Below are positions 12,690 through 24,500 of a stretch of DNA of 64,000 nucleotides, in pieces; the stretch's first letter is position 1, and each line of letters starts with the position of its first letter. The stretch comes from Antennarius striatus (lineage: Eukaryota; Chordata; Actinopteri; Lophiiformes; Antennariidae), in NCBI RefSeq assembly GCF_040054535.1, contig NC_090780.1, positions 3,951,001-4,015,000 on the forward strand, in the 5' to 3' direction. The notes below the pieces were generated by a model. That model searched no databases. It had not been told where the DNA came from and saw only the letters and a program-made list of their open reading frames with translations. The translations under genes were made by a program, and so were the position numbers.

Positions 12690-13835
12690 AGCAGCCTCCC
12701 GAGTGAACAAAGCGGTGGTGATTTTTCTCGATGAAGTTGAAAAGGTGCACTAGGTAGTTGTGAGCGGGGTGGTGATTAAGAATACCTTCACCTTCTGGAG
12801 ACAGGTTATGATGGTCCCTAATTGGGCTCCGAGGCTGTGGCCTTGTGGGTCTTTGACTCCATCCCCAGCTGGGTCGCTGACTGCCGACCCGGAGCCACGG
12901 AATAACACCCAGGATGCAGGTGACAGATCAAAGGTCAAACAGCCGGTGGCTGCAGTTTCTGTGGCGATCCTGATTTTGCAATCGCAGCCTTGTGAGGTTC
13001 CAACTCCATCCCCCGCTGTATCAACAGCCATCAACCCAGAGGTCACAGGTGACAGCACAAAGGTTAAACAGTCGCCGGCCACCAACCTGGAGTCACAGAA
13101 TATCACACAGGACACGGATAACAGCACAAAGGAAAGACAGAGTGATTTGGTGGAGGCTGAGGGGGCCAGAGAGACAGCCGCCAGGATGGTAGTTTCAGCT
13201 GGAGGAGGAGGAAGTGGATGATATTGTGATAGATAAAAGAAAACACGCAAACACAAGAATGAATAAAGCGAAGGAAATTGCTAAAGAAACACCTGAGACA
13301 CCTCCTGATACAAGTAGCTCTGAGAAGGAAAATGACAACAGTCTGAAAGAAGCCGTAACAGAAAAATATGATTCGCAAAAGATTTAAAAAAAATTCCTGA
13401 AAGACACAAAAGGTTCGAGGGCCAAAGCAGAAAACTTCTTTCCTGACCTCAACATGTTTCTAGATAGCATCTGTTTTTATGAGAAAATCCAGAAGGAAGT
13501 GACCGATCGGTTTTTATGAGCAAGGAGGTTTTTAGATGGAAGAAACTAATGACAAAATTAAAACATGATTGTTGAGATCGATTTGTTGGTTTTTGGACTT
13601 TTTTTCCTGCTTTTTCTAAACCTACATATATTGTAAGTACTTGTTTTCTTTTTTACTCCTTTTTAACATGTGTGGTTTAAAACTCGGCAAATTGAATGTG
13701 AATGGAGCAGGGGACATGGAGACAAGAGCCCCTGTTCTTAGTTTGATAAAAGTTTAAAAGATGTTCTCTTTGTTCAGGAAACACACAGTATTGTTGAAAA
13801 TCCTACCATTGTTCGTTTTTGAAATATGAATTCCT
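12690..13835 (+). mobile_element. Degenerate L1/Tx1-type LINE fragment (ORF1 and start of ORF2)
   Basis: Frames at 12699-12785 read VNKAVVIFLDEVEKVH, a stop, then SGVVIKNTFTF, resembling the ORF1 N-terminus of fish Tx1/L1-type LINEs. After an apparent internal deletion, 13380-13555 reads FFPDLNMFLDSI and later KEVFRWKKLMTKLK, resembling the ORF1 C-terminus. At 13680-13790, KLNVNGAGDMETRAP and FVQETHS mark the start of the ORF2 endonuclease. Stops and frameshifts break every frame, the zinc-knuckle part is missing, and the element stops early in ORF2. (CT)n tracts lie at 12486-12502 and 12658-12677. It is inactive. Clade assignment rests on remembered family motifs. Confidence 0.7.
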
Positions 13836-14559
13836 TTTTGTGAGAATCTCTTTTGGCTTTTTCCTTGCACCACTGACACTGAGTAGTTAAAGCAAAATGC
13901 ACAGCTTGATAAAACTTCATTTTAAAGCATCTAAGTCATAAAAAAACAAAAACATAAAAAAATAATAGGAAAGTGTGTTCTCTTTTATTCCTGCTAAAAA
14001 TGCATTAAGTCTTCAAATAGTAATGGAGTCATTTTGCATAAGATGCCAACATGAAGTCAGGGGGGTTTTTTTTGTTTATTTGTAAAGATTCTAAAAACAC
14101 ATTGCTGTTTGGAATATATCTTAAAAATATTTCAACGTATATACAAAACAAAATCACATTTTTGTCTTACTACTTCTGCCCTCCCCCGTAACAATCCACA
14201 AATATGTATACAGTATGCATAATGGACATGTATATGTGTGGAAAGGGTATGGCGTCAGGGCACTCAGCAGGGGGCTCCAATCCACTGAGCCGCTGACACC
14301 CCAGAATAAGGACAGCTCATCCATATATATCAAAGTCATCTATGATCATATTGCACTGTATCTGGATTGAAATATGTATAGTTAGTGAAGGGAAATGCAT
14401 AGCTTTGTATACACGTATACATGTGCAAGTATTTGGAGAAGTAATTTCCCTACCACGGGGATTATTAATAGATAATATTAATTATTATTAACAGATAATA
14501 TTTATTCACAGGCTTTCTGCAAAATGCCAACTGATATTTTAGCTTCCAGTAGATGTCGT

Positions 14560-14655
14560 ACTAGAGCAAATGAAGCCTCATGAAGCTTTGAACCGGAGTG
14601 AACCGATTGGATGAAAAGCTTCAATGCTTCATGGGGCTTCATCTGCCCATCACTA
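14560..14655. mobile_element. hAT-like terminal fragment
   Basis: The segment, rich in GAAGCCTCATGAAGC and AAGCTTCATGCTTC-like motifs, ends in GCCCATCACTA. This resembles the end of fish hAT elements whose complement begins TAGTGATGGGC. No matching 5' terminus was found, so it is a fragment. Confidence 0.4.
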
Positions 14656-16378
14656 GTGTTTAGTTCTTCCCTGTGGTTCACTCCTATTTAATTACAGTAG
14701 TTGATCATTAGTTCCACCTGAGCCTAATTTTGCACCCTGGTCTGTCTACTTAAGGCCCTTCACTTCACTTCAGCCCTGTTACAGTGTAATTCAGTCTTCA
14801 TTTGAGCAGACAGCCTTGTATGCTAATGAACACAGATTGGCTAAACACAAAATGAAGCAATCAGAGAAAACAAGACCAGGTGGAACGAATCCAGAAGATG
14901 GCTGTCACAGAAAACCAGAAGTATACATAGAATGAAAACCAATAAATGACAGACAAAAAAAACCAAGACAGACACAGATCAGTGAACAAGTCATACACAT
15001 GCGGGGGTTTTTTTCTTGGACACATTTTATCTGCATCATTTAAATTAATCTCTAAAATAATATTATTAATCCATAATAATGAGTTTGTACTATCAAAAAT
15101 GTATGAGACCTCCTGCCATTGTGTGTTTCTTTGGTAACCCTCCACCTTCCTCCAACAATCCTTCCTTTGGGGAAAGCCTCATTCAGCTCTCATTTTCCTG
15201 TTTCGTCTTCATTGTTTGTCCTTCTTGAGATATGGACTGTCTCTGAGTTGATGATTCACCCAGCTTTACAGTGGCACCGGGTTCATGTCCTCAACAGCGT
15301 ACCGTTTCAGCACTTCACCCAAGGGTGAACTAAAATATCATCACCATACCTCTGACTCAAACACAGGCCTCTGCCATGGAAACTATGCATTTACATAATT
15401 CTCCCCGGCTTAATGTTAGCTTGACTGCTTTGAATGACCCCCATTCCACCGTAACTTTGATTCATATGTTTTCATTAAATCGGGTCTTGTTGGTACAGTT
15501 GTTGGTACAGTTGTTGATGTAGTAGGAACTGGTTCTACAGCCTCTCCTGGTGTGCTTGTGCTGCTCCTCATTGCTTCAACAATGTTCACCATCGCACTTA
15601 CAAGCAAAAAAAAAAAAAAAAGCACAACTGATATGAAAATTTACTGTGAACATAGAGTATATGGTGAGGAACCCTCTGCAGTTTCTGTCTCTTTAAGATC
15701 TCTGTGGCTTTTCCGCTGCTCCCTCGGGGTCGCTGGCCTTCCTCAGGCCGTCTGCCAACTGCCATGTTGCTGTCAAGCCTTTGCAGGAATGCCAGCAAAG
15801 CCATTAGTTTAGTCCGCTTTCAACAGTCAACAGACTGGACGGGATGAGCAGCGATGTGATGTGTAGTGACTAACGGTCTGGCTTCATGAAACAACTAAAT
15901 ACATCTTTTTCTTTTTTTACTTCCTAACACGTGTTCATTGTTAACATTTCCTAGTTTTCACCTCTTGTGAGTTGAGTGACCACAGAGCTGTTTAGAGTTG
16001 TACAAATAAATTTTTTTTGTGATTTAATTTATTATATTTAAATACATTTTTCATTCACACTTTTGGTATTGCCTGCATCTTACTTTGTGTCTCTTGGTAA
16101 ACAGCAGCATCTAGTGGTCAGATGAAGAAATTACACTTTGAGCAGGTATTGCGTCTTCCTTTTTCATCATCATCTTGCTATATATGTATGAGGCTCCTGA
16201 TAGTTGAGCACTTTTATTATTTTTTATTATAATCGCTATTGGTGATCGTTGAGTCTCACTCGAGTTTTACCGAAGCAGGTAAGTGGATTTATTAAAAAGC
16301 ATTAGAGCATGTTTTTCCACTTTTATTTTTTTTAGTCTTTGCGTGAAAACCCTGGGAACAGTCCTAGATTGTGAAAAG

Positions 16379-16394
16379 CTAATTAGAGTAATCC
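16379..16394. promoter_or_regulatory. RAX-type and CRX-type homeobox motif pair
   Basis: CTAATTAG (16379-16386) is followed two bases later by TAATCC (16389-16394). PCE-1/RAX and CRX cores of this kind occur together in photoreceptor promoters. They lie upstream of tulp1, a photoreceptor gene in mammals. Short motifs; weak evidence. Confidence 0.25.
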
Positions 16395-16768
16395 CAGTTT
16401 ATGGATTGGGCATCCTGATTGTCCTTTGGTCGATCGGAGGACCAGTCGTTTTGTTAAAAATCCTCTTAGGAGTCATGCCATGTGACCCCCCCCCCCCCAA
16501 CTCCGCTCCCTCCCTCTGTGGGCCCCAGGGTGTCTTTCGGGCCTTGTGGGCATTCACAAGCTGGATGGAGAGACTCTCACTGATGCTAAAAGGAAACAAA
16601 AAAAAAAGAAAAACCCACCACAACATAACAATAACTCCCCACCGTCACTCAAATGTAAAAACCTTTTTTGATCGGAAAGAAATGTCAGCGTTTTTCTGAA
16701 ACAATAGCGATAAAACATGGAATTGCTACACAATAATTGTAATTATTGATGTGTTGTTTTTGTCTCAG

Positions 16769-16817
16769 GATACAAGAGGATGAGGATTCTGTTTCTGAAC
16801 CCCAGCTGCAAGTTCAA
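16769..16817 (+). CDS. tulp1: Candidate N-terminal exon of tulp1
   Basis: A T-rich tract ending TGTCTCAG and a GTAAAC donor flank 49 nt that read IQEDEDSVSEPQLQVQ in one frame (entering phase 2, leaving phase 0). An acidic Ser/Glu stretch near the N-terminus fits TULP1. It does not join directly in phase to the first sure exon at 18581, so at least one more exon would be needed between them. No ATG exon was found. This is a suggestion only. Confidence 0.3.
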
Positions 16818-18580
16818 GTAAACAGTTTATTTGGATTTAAATATCCCATCCACTGAAGCAGGAAACATTGAACAAAGGCTAGATGTATACGACCAGTGGT
16901 CTGATAATAGGTGTGTAGAAAAGAAAAAAAATATCCTGCGACAGCTGTGTTGGCTCGAGTATCCAGGATGAACAGTACAAATGGGTCTGGAGACAGTTCT
17001 CCCTCCTCCCAAAGCCTTTGTTGGTTTCTCCCGTTGACGTGTTTCTAAAGAGCAGATGGCTTTACACATAAATCCTATTAACAACTTTCTGCTGATGGAG
17101 ACACAGTGAGTACAGGGCTTTCTCACTCTTTCATTATCTGTGCTGAGAATCGTGGGTTTTTTTTCCTTTTCCGTCCTCTGAAGAGAGGCAGTGGTGGAGC
17201 GGAAGTCGGAGGCCGGGTCATGTCTGGAGAGAAGGTAAATGGGTGGGGTTGTATTTTTTTTAAAAATTTTTTTAAATTCCTCTCAAAATGATTACTTCCC
17301 AGGATTCATTCTGTTGCCTAGCGATCACATGTGATGATGCTTTGAGAGAAGGTCCACAAGTATGTGTCAAATAACACTTTTGAAGATGAGTATTAGAAGA
17401 CATTGATGGATGATTTTGAGGTGGTGCTCAATGCGTTCTTTTCATCTGTGATGAAGTTCATGAAGCTCATGTTTCTGCAGAAACATGGATGAAGAGTCGA
17501 AGGCAGGCTGTGATGCAAACACCTAGCAGACACCCAAACTTGTACAATATCAACCCAACAAAAGAACTAAAACATTATTTTCTTCCCGGTGTCGTTATTT
17601 TTTAATAACCAACTTAATTTACATGAAAGGTTACTCTTTTAATTTGCCCCCATTAAACATTTTTCAGAAATAAACAAGTAGATTCTACCCCGCCATAAGC
17701 GTAAATTAGGTCAAAATCTTTGTTACACACAGTGAGTAAATTAGCTTTACCAAAAAACTCAATCAAATGAATGTTGTGAATTCAAAGTTGAGTGTAAAGT
17801 TACATTTTTTAAATTGTATTACAGCAATTTATTTTAGCATGACACATTTCAGGTGTTGTGTCACTACTGTGAGTTGTGGACACAAATAGAATAACATGCA
17901 GGATCTAACCTAATAGGATTATTTTGACTGTCTCCATTGGCCTCAACCACACTGACCTCCTTCTCTGGGACTTAAATGCACTGTTCCTTTGAATTTACTC
18001 AAAGCTTAGGTCATCAGACTTTCCAGATTTATTCCTCTTATTCATGCTGGTTGTGTTTTTTTCCTGAAACTTACAAACAACCGCGACATAAACATGAATC
18101 TGGGGGATTGAAAGTTTGAAATCTCATTTTTGAGATGCGCTGATCTTATGTTTGATTTTTTGACTTTTTTTTTTCCTTCGTCTCTTTCAGAAATGACCCC
18201 CTTTGCCCTTTTTTGTACACTGCATGATTTTTGTTTCTTACTGTGACTTTAGTTTCATCAATTACATAAAATAGTTATAATAAAAAACAAGTTTTGTATG
18301 TATTCCAAAGCAACATTCTCACAAACGCTAAAATATGATTGAATTCTTTAAAAAAATAACCTCTTTTGTCTCATTATTACCTACAAAATCCATGGCTTTA
18401 GAGTAACCACAACTCTTTTACTGTAAATCTTTTCTTTCCCCTTTCTGACCATGGCTATACATCTGATTTTAATGGTGAGTTATTTTTATTGATAAGATCT
18501 TTAAATTCTGACTTTTTTCTTTCTTTTTTTTTCCCAATTTCCCAGTTATATTAAGTCTAATTTCAGTTGTATTTTTAAAG

Positions 18581-21500
18581 GAAATCTGCAGAAGCCAAAA
18601 AAGAAGAAAGAGGAGGTCACCAGCGCAGCAGAAGCCAAGCTGAATGGAAAAGATGCCAAGCCCAAAAAAATAAAGACGAAGAAAAATGAGGATGTATCAG
18701 AAGAGGACAGTCCTGCTATGCAAAGTAAGGAACCTTAAAAAAAGAAGGAAACATCATTATTTGTGTGTCTACTTATCTTATCATTTATGTAATCACCATT
18801 TCTTTGTAGATGGAAAGAAGGTGAAGAAAAAGAAACCAGAAAAAGACAAAGAAGAACCAGAAAAGGAAAAGCAGAAAGAGCCAAAAAAGAAAGCCAAAAG
18901 TGTCCCTAAAAAGAAGAAAGGTCTGTTGTGAACTGGGTGGTGACAAAACCTGAACTGCTGTTAAATCCATACAAATAAACTCTTGATTCAAATCCGTAGG
19001 TTCAGACACGGATGATGATGACGATGAGGAAGACACTCCCAAAAAGAAGACAAAGAAAAAAACAACAAAAGACAGCTCTCCATCTGCAACTTCTGCCAAA
19101 GAAAAGAAAGCTAAGTCCAAAGGTACCAAATGAAACAGAAAAGGGCATTAAGAGTGAGATTTAAAGAGCAGTCAGAGTAATGCTTATTAGAGGGTTACGT
19201 AACTTTGTGTATTAGAGAGTCAGTGGCAGAAAGTAGAGAGTCATTGAGCAGAAAAACAAGTGTTTTTTTGATCATCTGTATTGTGAATGTCAAATTCTTA
19301 GAACTTTCAACTAAATTTTAAGAAGAAGTTTTTGATGGTATGTGTCTGTAGTCTGACACATGATGCTCTTTCCTATTTAGTTGGTGTTGTTATTATAAAA
19401 AAAAATCAAAGAAAGTTGATTTCATTTTAAATTTATTGTGAAGAATAATTTGTGACACAATGAGATGCTTACCGGCAGTTCCTTCTTTTGTCCTGTTCAG
19501 TTCAGTTGTCAACTCAAAACCTTCAAAATCTAGTAGTAGGACAAAGAAACACATTTGACCAATTAAAAAAAAAAGTGCACTTTTTCCTCACTTTAGAATT
19601 CTGTTTCACTGATAGATTACATCACCTTTGGCACTGTACTATCAGCAGAAGAAGCCAAGAAGCTTTTATTTAATACTTCAAATGAAATAGAATCACTAAT
19701 GTTGATGAACCGACAGTGCTTTATCACGAATTGTTGAATCTCCGAAAATTCATCTTTCATCTTTAAGCTGTTGTTTTTGGATTTCATACCTCTCACTTGC
19801 TCTTTGGCGTGACTCTCTTCTCTCATAACTTTGTTTGGGTTGGCCAGAACCAAAGTGTAGGCAGAAAAAATGACAACTAAAAGACAAAAAAATAATAATG
19901 ATAATAAAATAGAGCTAAGAAGAAATATATGTCAATATTAGATTTAATTTCATCACATGATCAGATAATGATAGTGTTGCTCTGTGGTCACAAAATTAAC
20001 CATTATGGTGGTATTTATCAATGCAGTATTTACAGTTCGTTTCTGCTGCCCTCTAGTGGCCAAGAATGACTGTGTTATTTGCGTTCAGTACTGTAATACC
20101 TGTGAGTCACTGGTATCTAATTCAAGGATGTGTAACATTTTTAAAATTGTATTTCTTTTGACTCTTATCAGATGACAAAGATTCTGAAGGAAAAGAAAAG
20201 AAATCCAAATCGAAGGAGAAGGACAAGAAGAAAGAACCAGCGTCCTTGTTCCAGATCAGTGGAGAAAAAGACTTAAAAAGCAAGAAGAAAGGTTATGAGA
20301 ATTTGATTGTCTCAGCATGAATAAGATATGTCCAAACTTTTTTGTTATTGCTTGAGCTTGATTTAAAAAAAAGGAAAGTTTATCAGAAAATCTTTGTACC
20401 TGTCCCCTGAATAGCTGCCAAATCAGACAGTGATGATAGTGAAGAAGAAATAAAGCCGTCGAAATCAAAGAAGAAATCCACCGCTGGCTCGGCATCCATG
20501 TTTCAAACGTCAGGGGACAAAGAAAAAGACAAGAAGACAAAGAAGAAAGGCAGGTTATCAGAACCAACTTAATGCTTCCTTAAGCCACTGACTGCAATAT
20601 GACATATTTCCATTGCATATTTCAGGAAAGGCGGACAACACAGATGATTCAGAGTCAGAAAAAGATGAAAAATCAAAGAAGAAGAAGGGCAAAGGGAAGA
20701 AGAAAAAGGTTTTTCAAAGTTTGCGCTTACTGCCTTGTTTCGCTGCCATTTAATTCAGTTTCGTAGACTGATACTTCATGGCTTGAATCAAAATTTATTA
20801 ATTTTTGTCTAATTAACAGGAAAGATCTCCATCACCTGAAATTGAGTTTGACGACTTGGAGAAGTTTGTGATGCAGCCGGCGCCGCAGGGCGTAACCGTC
20901 AAATGTAGAGTGACCCGAGACCAGAGGGGGATGGACAAGAGCCTCTACCCTCTGTACTACATTCACCTCGACAACGAAAAAAAGGTCTATGCTTCCTTAA
21001 TGTCACTATTTGATTTTTATTTTCCTGCAGGTTCAAGTTCCATTTTATCATTTAGGTTCCATTTGATAATTTTGAGCATTCTTTTTAAATATGTCTTTCT
21101 TTTCTATACAGACATTCCTGTTGGCCGGCAGGAAACGAAAGAAGAGCACCACTTCCAACTACCTCATTTCCATTGACGCTACAGATTTATCAAGAGGTGG
21201 AGAGAACTTTGTTGGGAAACTAAGGTAAATTTCCTTACTTCATTCATTCCTTCTATTATGAATTATTTATTCTTTTATTTATTATCTAGATCCAATTTAA
21301 TGGGGACTAAGTTCACCGTTTTCGACAATGCTCTAAATCCAGAAAGAGCTCTTCCAGACATGTCCAATGCCCGTCAGGAGTTAGCGGGCATTATTTATGT
21401 AAGTCATCAGAATTAGGTTTTCACTGTGTTTTTTAAATAATGTCTTGGGATTCATTTGATTATTTTTTAAAAATAATTTTACAATTATTTTTGGCAACAG

Positions 21501-24500
21501 GAAACAAATGTTTTAGGAATGAAAGGACCAAGAAGGATGACAGTTATCATCCCAGGAATGAACAAAGACAATGAGCGAGTTCCTCTCAGGCCGAGAAATG
21601 TAAGATCAATGGATTTCTAACATTTTGTTCCTCTGAGTAGACAATTGAGAAGAAAAAGCCAAAATGGAATCCATACATTTATGCAAATGGGGGATTTACA
21701 TGCTTACACACGTACAAAAAAATCAAGCAGTAAAACTCTATCAGAAATACTGATTAATTGACGAGATTTAATTGTAATAAAGATTACATAACAACATGCA
21801 AAAGAAATGATCAATAATCAGCCTATATTTTAAATCATCTAAAAGTTATCAGATTATATATTTTCTGCAATATCTACAAAAATAATTTTGTTGAATTAAT
21901 CCAGTATTTGACTGCACTTCAAAGTAATTTTTACCAGATCCTGTAACGTCAACTTGATTCCATTTAAAAAAAATATGTTTGTATACTTGTCTGAGCCCCG
22001 AAGGAAAATTAATTCTTAATCAAATGCATGCAATGGGAGGTAGAGTGGCAGGCAGCTCCGTCCTGGTGCGCCCCAAAGCAACTCGTAAAGGGGGACAGTG
22101 CCTTGCTCAAGGGCGCCCCGGCAGTGGTCCGGAGGTGAGCTGACGCCTCCCACTGTCAGCTCACACTTCGAGGTGGCTGGGCGGGAGCAGCAATCGATCT
22201 GCCAATCTTGAGAACATTGGACGACCTGCTCTGCCGCCCACTCTACCACTGAGCCACTGCCCCCCCAGTTTTTGAATTTCAAGTTTCAACTCCAATATAA
22301 TTTGGTAAAAGAGAAAATAAACATGCATCTTCAGCTGTCCATAAATACAAATGCTATGTTTATGTGTGTGTCCAGTGCTATAAAATAATCAGCTCATCTG
22401 TTGACACGGATGTTTTTTGGCATCCTTTCCTCTTAAAAGGTGTAATCTAAACATTGGTAGAACCACTTCATCCATCAGTGGATATATTTAGATTCATGTT
22501 TTTAAACCATGACCAACAAACTCAATCAGGCATCATAGAATGTCCCGCTGCTCATAATGTCATCAACTGACTTGTGCTGGCAGTCTGATTTATTGTCTGC
22601 TGCTTTTTATCTTGAGGGCAACACAAAGCCAAGTTACAAAATGTCACTTCTCCTCTGTTTTTCCTGACTTATGTTTTGCCAACTTTTCACAGGAATGCGA
22701 CGGCTTGCTGATAAGGTACCAGAATAGAAGGATGGAAAATCTCATCGAGCTTCACAACAAGACGCCCGTCTGGAATGAAGAAAGCGCTTCGCATGTACTT
22801 AATTTCAACGGCAGGGTCACCCAGGCCTCCATTAAGAACTTCCAGATTGTCCACAGTAAAGACTGTGAGTATTTTTATCTACACTCTCTACCTATTTAAG
22901 GATAAGAATACTCTTCTACATGTTTATGTTTATATTGGTAATACATGGACATTATGCCAATGGGTATTGGGTATTGGGAAATAGACTTTTTCGTTATCAC
23001 TTCATAAGGTAATTACTCAAAGAACATCATGACGATGTTATGAGCGAGAAAATGTCCTTATGTATAATCAAACCCATCACCATTGGCGACCATTCAAATC
23101 TGGTGGATCTGTTTTTTATTTAGATCCACATCTATTGATATCGGCCCTATAACGTTTTTTTTTTTTTGTGTTCATACATCAAAGACAAAATAAGCATCCA
23201 TTTTGCAATGTTAAAGAAAGTTAAAAAAAATCCTGGATCTGATATTTTACACAGACCATCAAAAATCAATCAAGTTCATCCTGGTCCAAGACTCATCCTC
23301 CTGGAAATGCACTTAGTAGTTTTTCTATTATAGAGTACTGCTGACAAACCAACAAATAAGCAGACGTGGGTGAAAACATAACTTTCTTGGCAGAGGCACT
23401 AAGAGAGAGGCTGACGGCTGCCAAACCAAAAATGTCTGCTAGAGTTATTAAACAAAATGTCTGTTGAAAGAGCCTCGATGATCTTTTACCCCTCTGTCAC
23501 GACACGAGGGACTGAACCAGAATGGAATGCGTGATGGGAGATTGTATTTTTAGTAGTATCTAGACAACTAGTAGTAGGACTACCAATAAATATGGCAGTC
23601 CTTTCCCCAGAGGAACAAAGTCTTCCTAGATCAAGTCTCCTCTTGCGCCAGTGGAGGAGATTGGCCACAGAATTGGAGCAGCAGGAACGGTATTGCAGTC
23701 GCTTGACCGCACTGTTGTCACAAAGAGGAAGCTAAGCCAAGAGGCAAAGCTCTCCATCTACCTTTCAATCTTTATTCCTACCCTCACCTATGGTCATGAG
23801 TGATGGGTCATGGCCGAAAGAATGAGATTGCAGCGTAAATGAACTTTCTCAGGTGGATAGCTGGGGTCTCCCTTACAGAGAGGGTGAGAAACATTGCTTT
23901 TCATGAGGGGCTCAGAGTAGAGTCAGCTGAGGTGGTTTGGGCATCTGGTGCAGATGCCTCCGGGGCACATCCTCAGGGAGGTTTTCATGGCACGTCCAGC
24001 AGGGAGGAGACCTCAGGGCAGACCCAGGACCAGGTGGAGGGATTATATCTCAACACTGGCCTGGGAACGCCTTAGGATCCCCCAGTCAGAGCTGGCGGAT
24101 ACGGTCGGGGAAAGGGAAGTTTGGGGCTCCCTGTTGAAGCTGCCCCCGCAATCTGACTACGGATAAGCGGAAGAGGATGGATGGATAGATTGACTTACTG
24201 ACTTAAGCCCTTTGCTCCTCTAGGGTGCATAGGCCATTAACAAACAGTCTCCATTTCACTCGGTTTGTAGCTGTTGCTTTGTGGGGTTCCCAGTTGAGCC
24301 CATTCTCTAGCATTTCTGCTTCAACACTTCTTCTCCAACTGTTCCTGGGGCAACCTTGTTTCCTTTTCCCTTGGGGGTTCCATTTCAGATCTTGTCGGGC
24401 AATGTTTATTACGGGTTTTCTGAGAGTATGGCCTATCCAACTCCACTTTCTCTTCTGGATTTGTTTGCCAATGGGATCCTGGTTTGTTCTTTTCCACAGG

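Larger units (their letters stand above)
13836..16760. other. Intergenic region upstream of tulp1
   Basis: AT-rich, with no exon I can defend. It contains a hAT-like terminus near 14560-14655, a candidate photoreceptor-type motif pair near 16380 and poly-C and poly-A runs. An open frame at 16283-16699 has no ATG start and no recognisable motif. A consensus donor follows 16278 (CAG then GTAAGT) and could end a 5' noncoding exon of tulp1. Confidence 0.4.

Noticed and set aside
12750..13256. 168-codon - strand frame
   Set aside because: Lies antisense to the LINE ORF1 remnant; no domain and shadow-like composition.
16283..16699. 138-codon + strand frame
   Set aside because: Starts at GTG, has no family motif, ends in Lys/His-rich low-complexity sequence and has no splice support.
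17095..17108. ATGGAGACACA before GTGAGT as a tulp1 first exon
   Set aside because: Phase 2 end does not fit 18581 and there is no similarity to TULP1 N-termini.
18451..18474. Possible tulp1 start exon (ATG...TTTTAATG before GTGAGT)
   Set aside because: Phase does not fit the exon at 18581, and the frame would become wrong for the tubby domain.
22225..22266. tRNA-like A box on the - strand as a tRNA gene
   Set aside because: Head of the SINE; the B box is degraded and the downstream body is SINE sequence.
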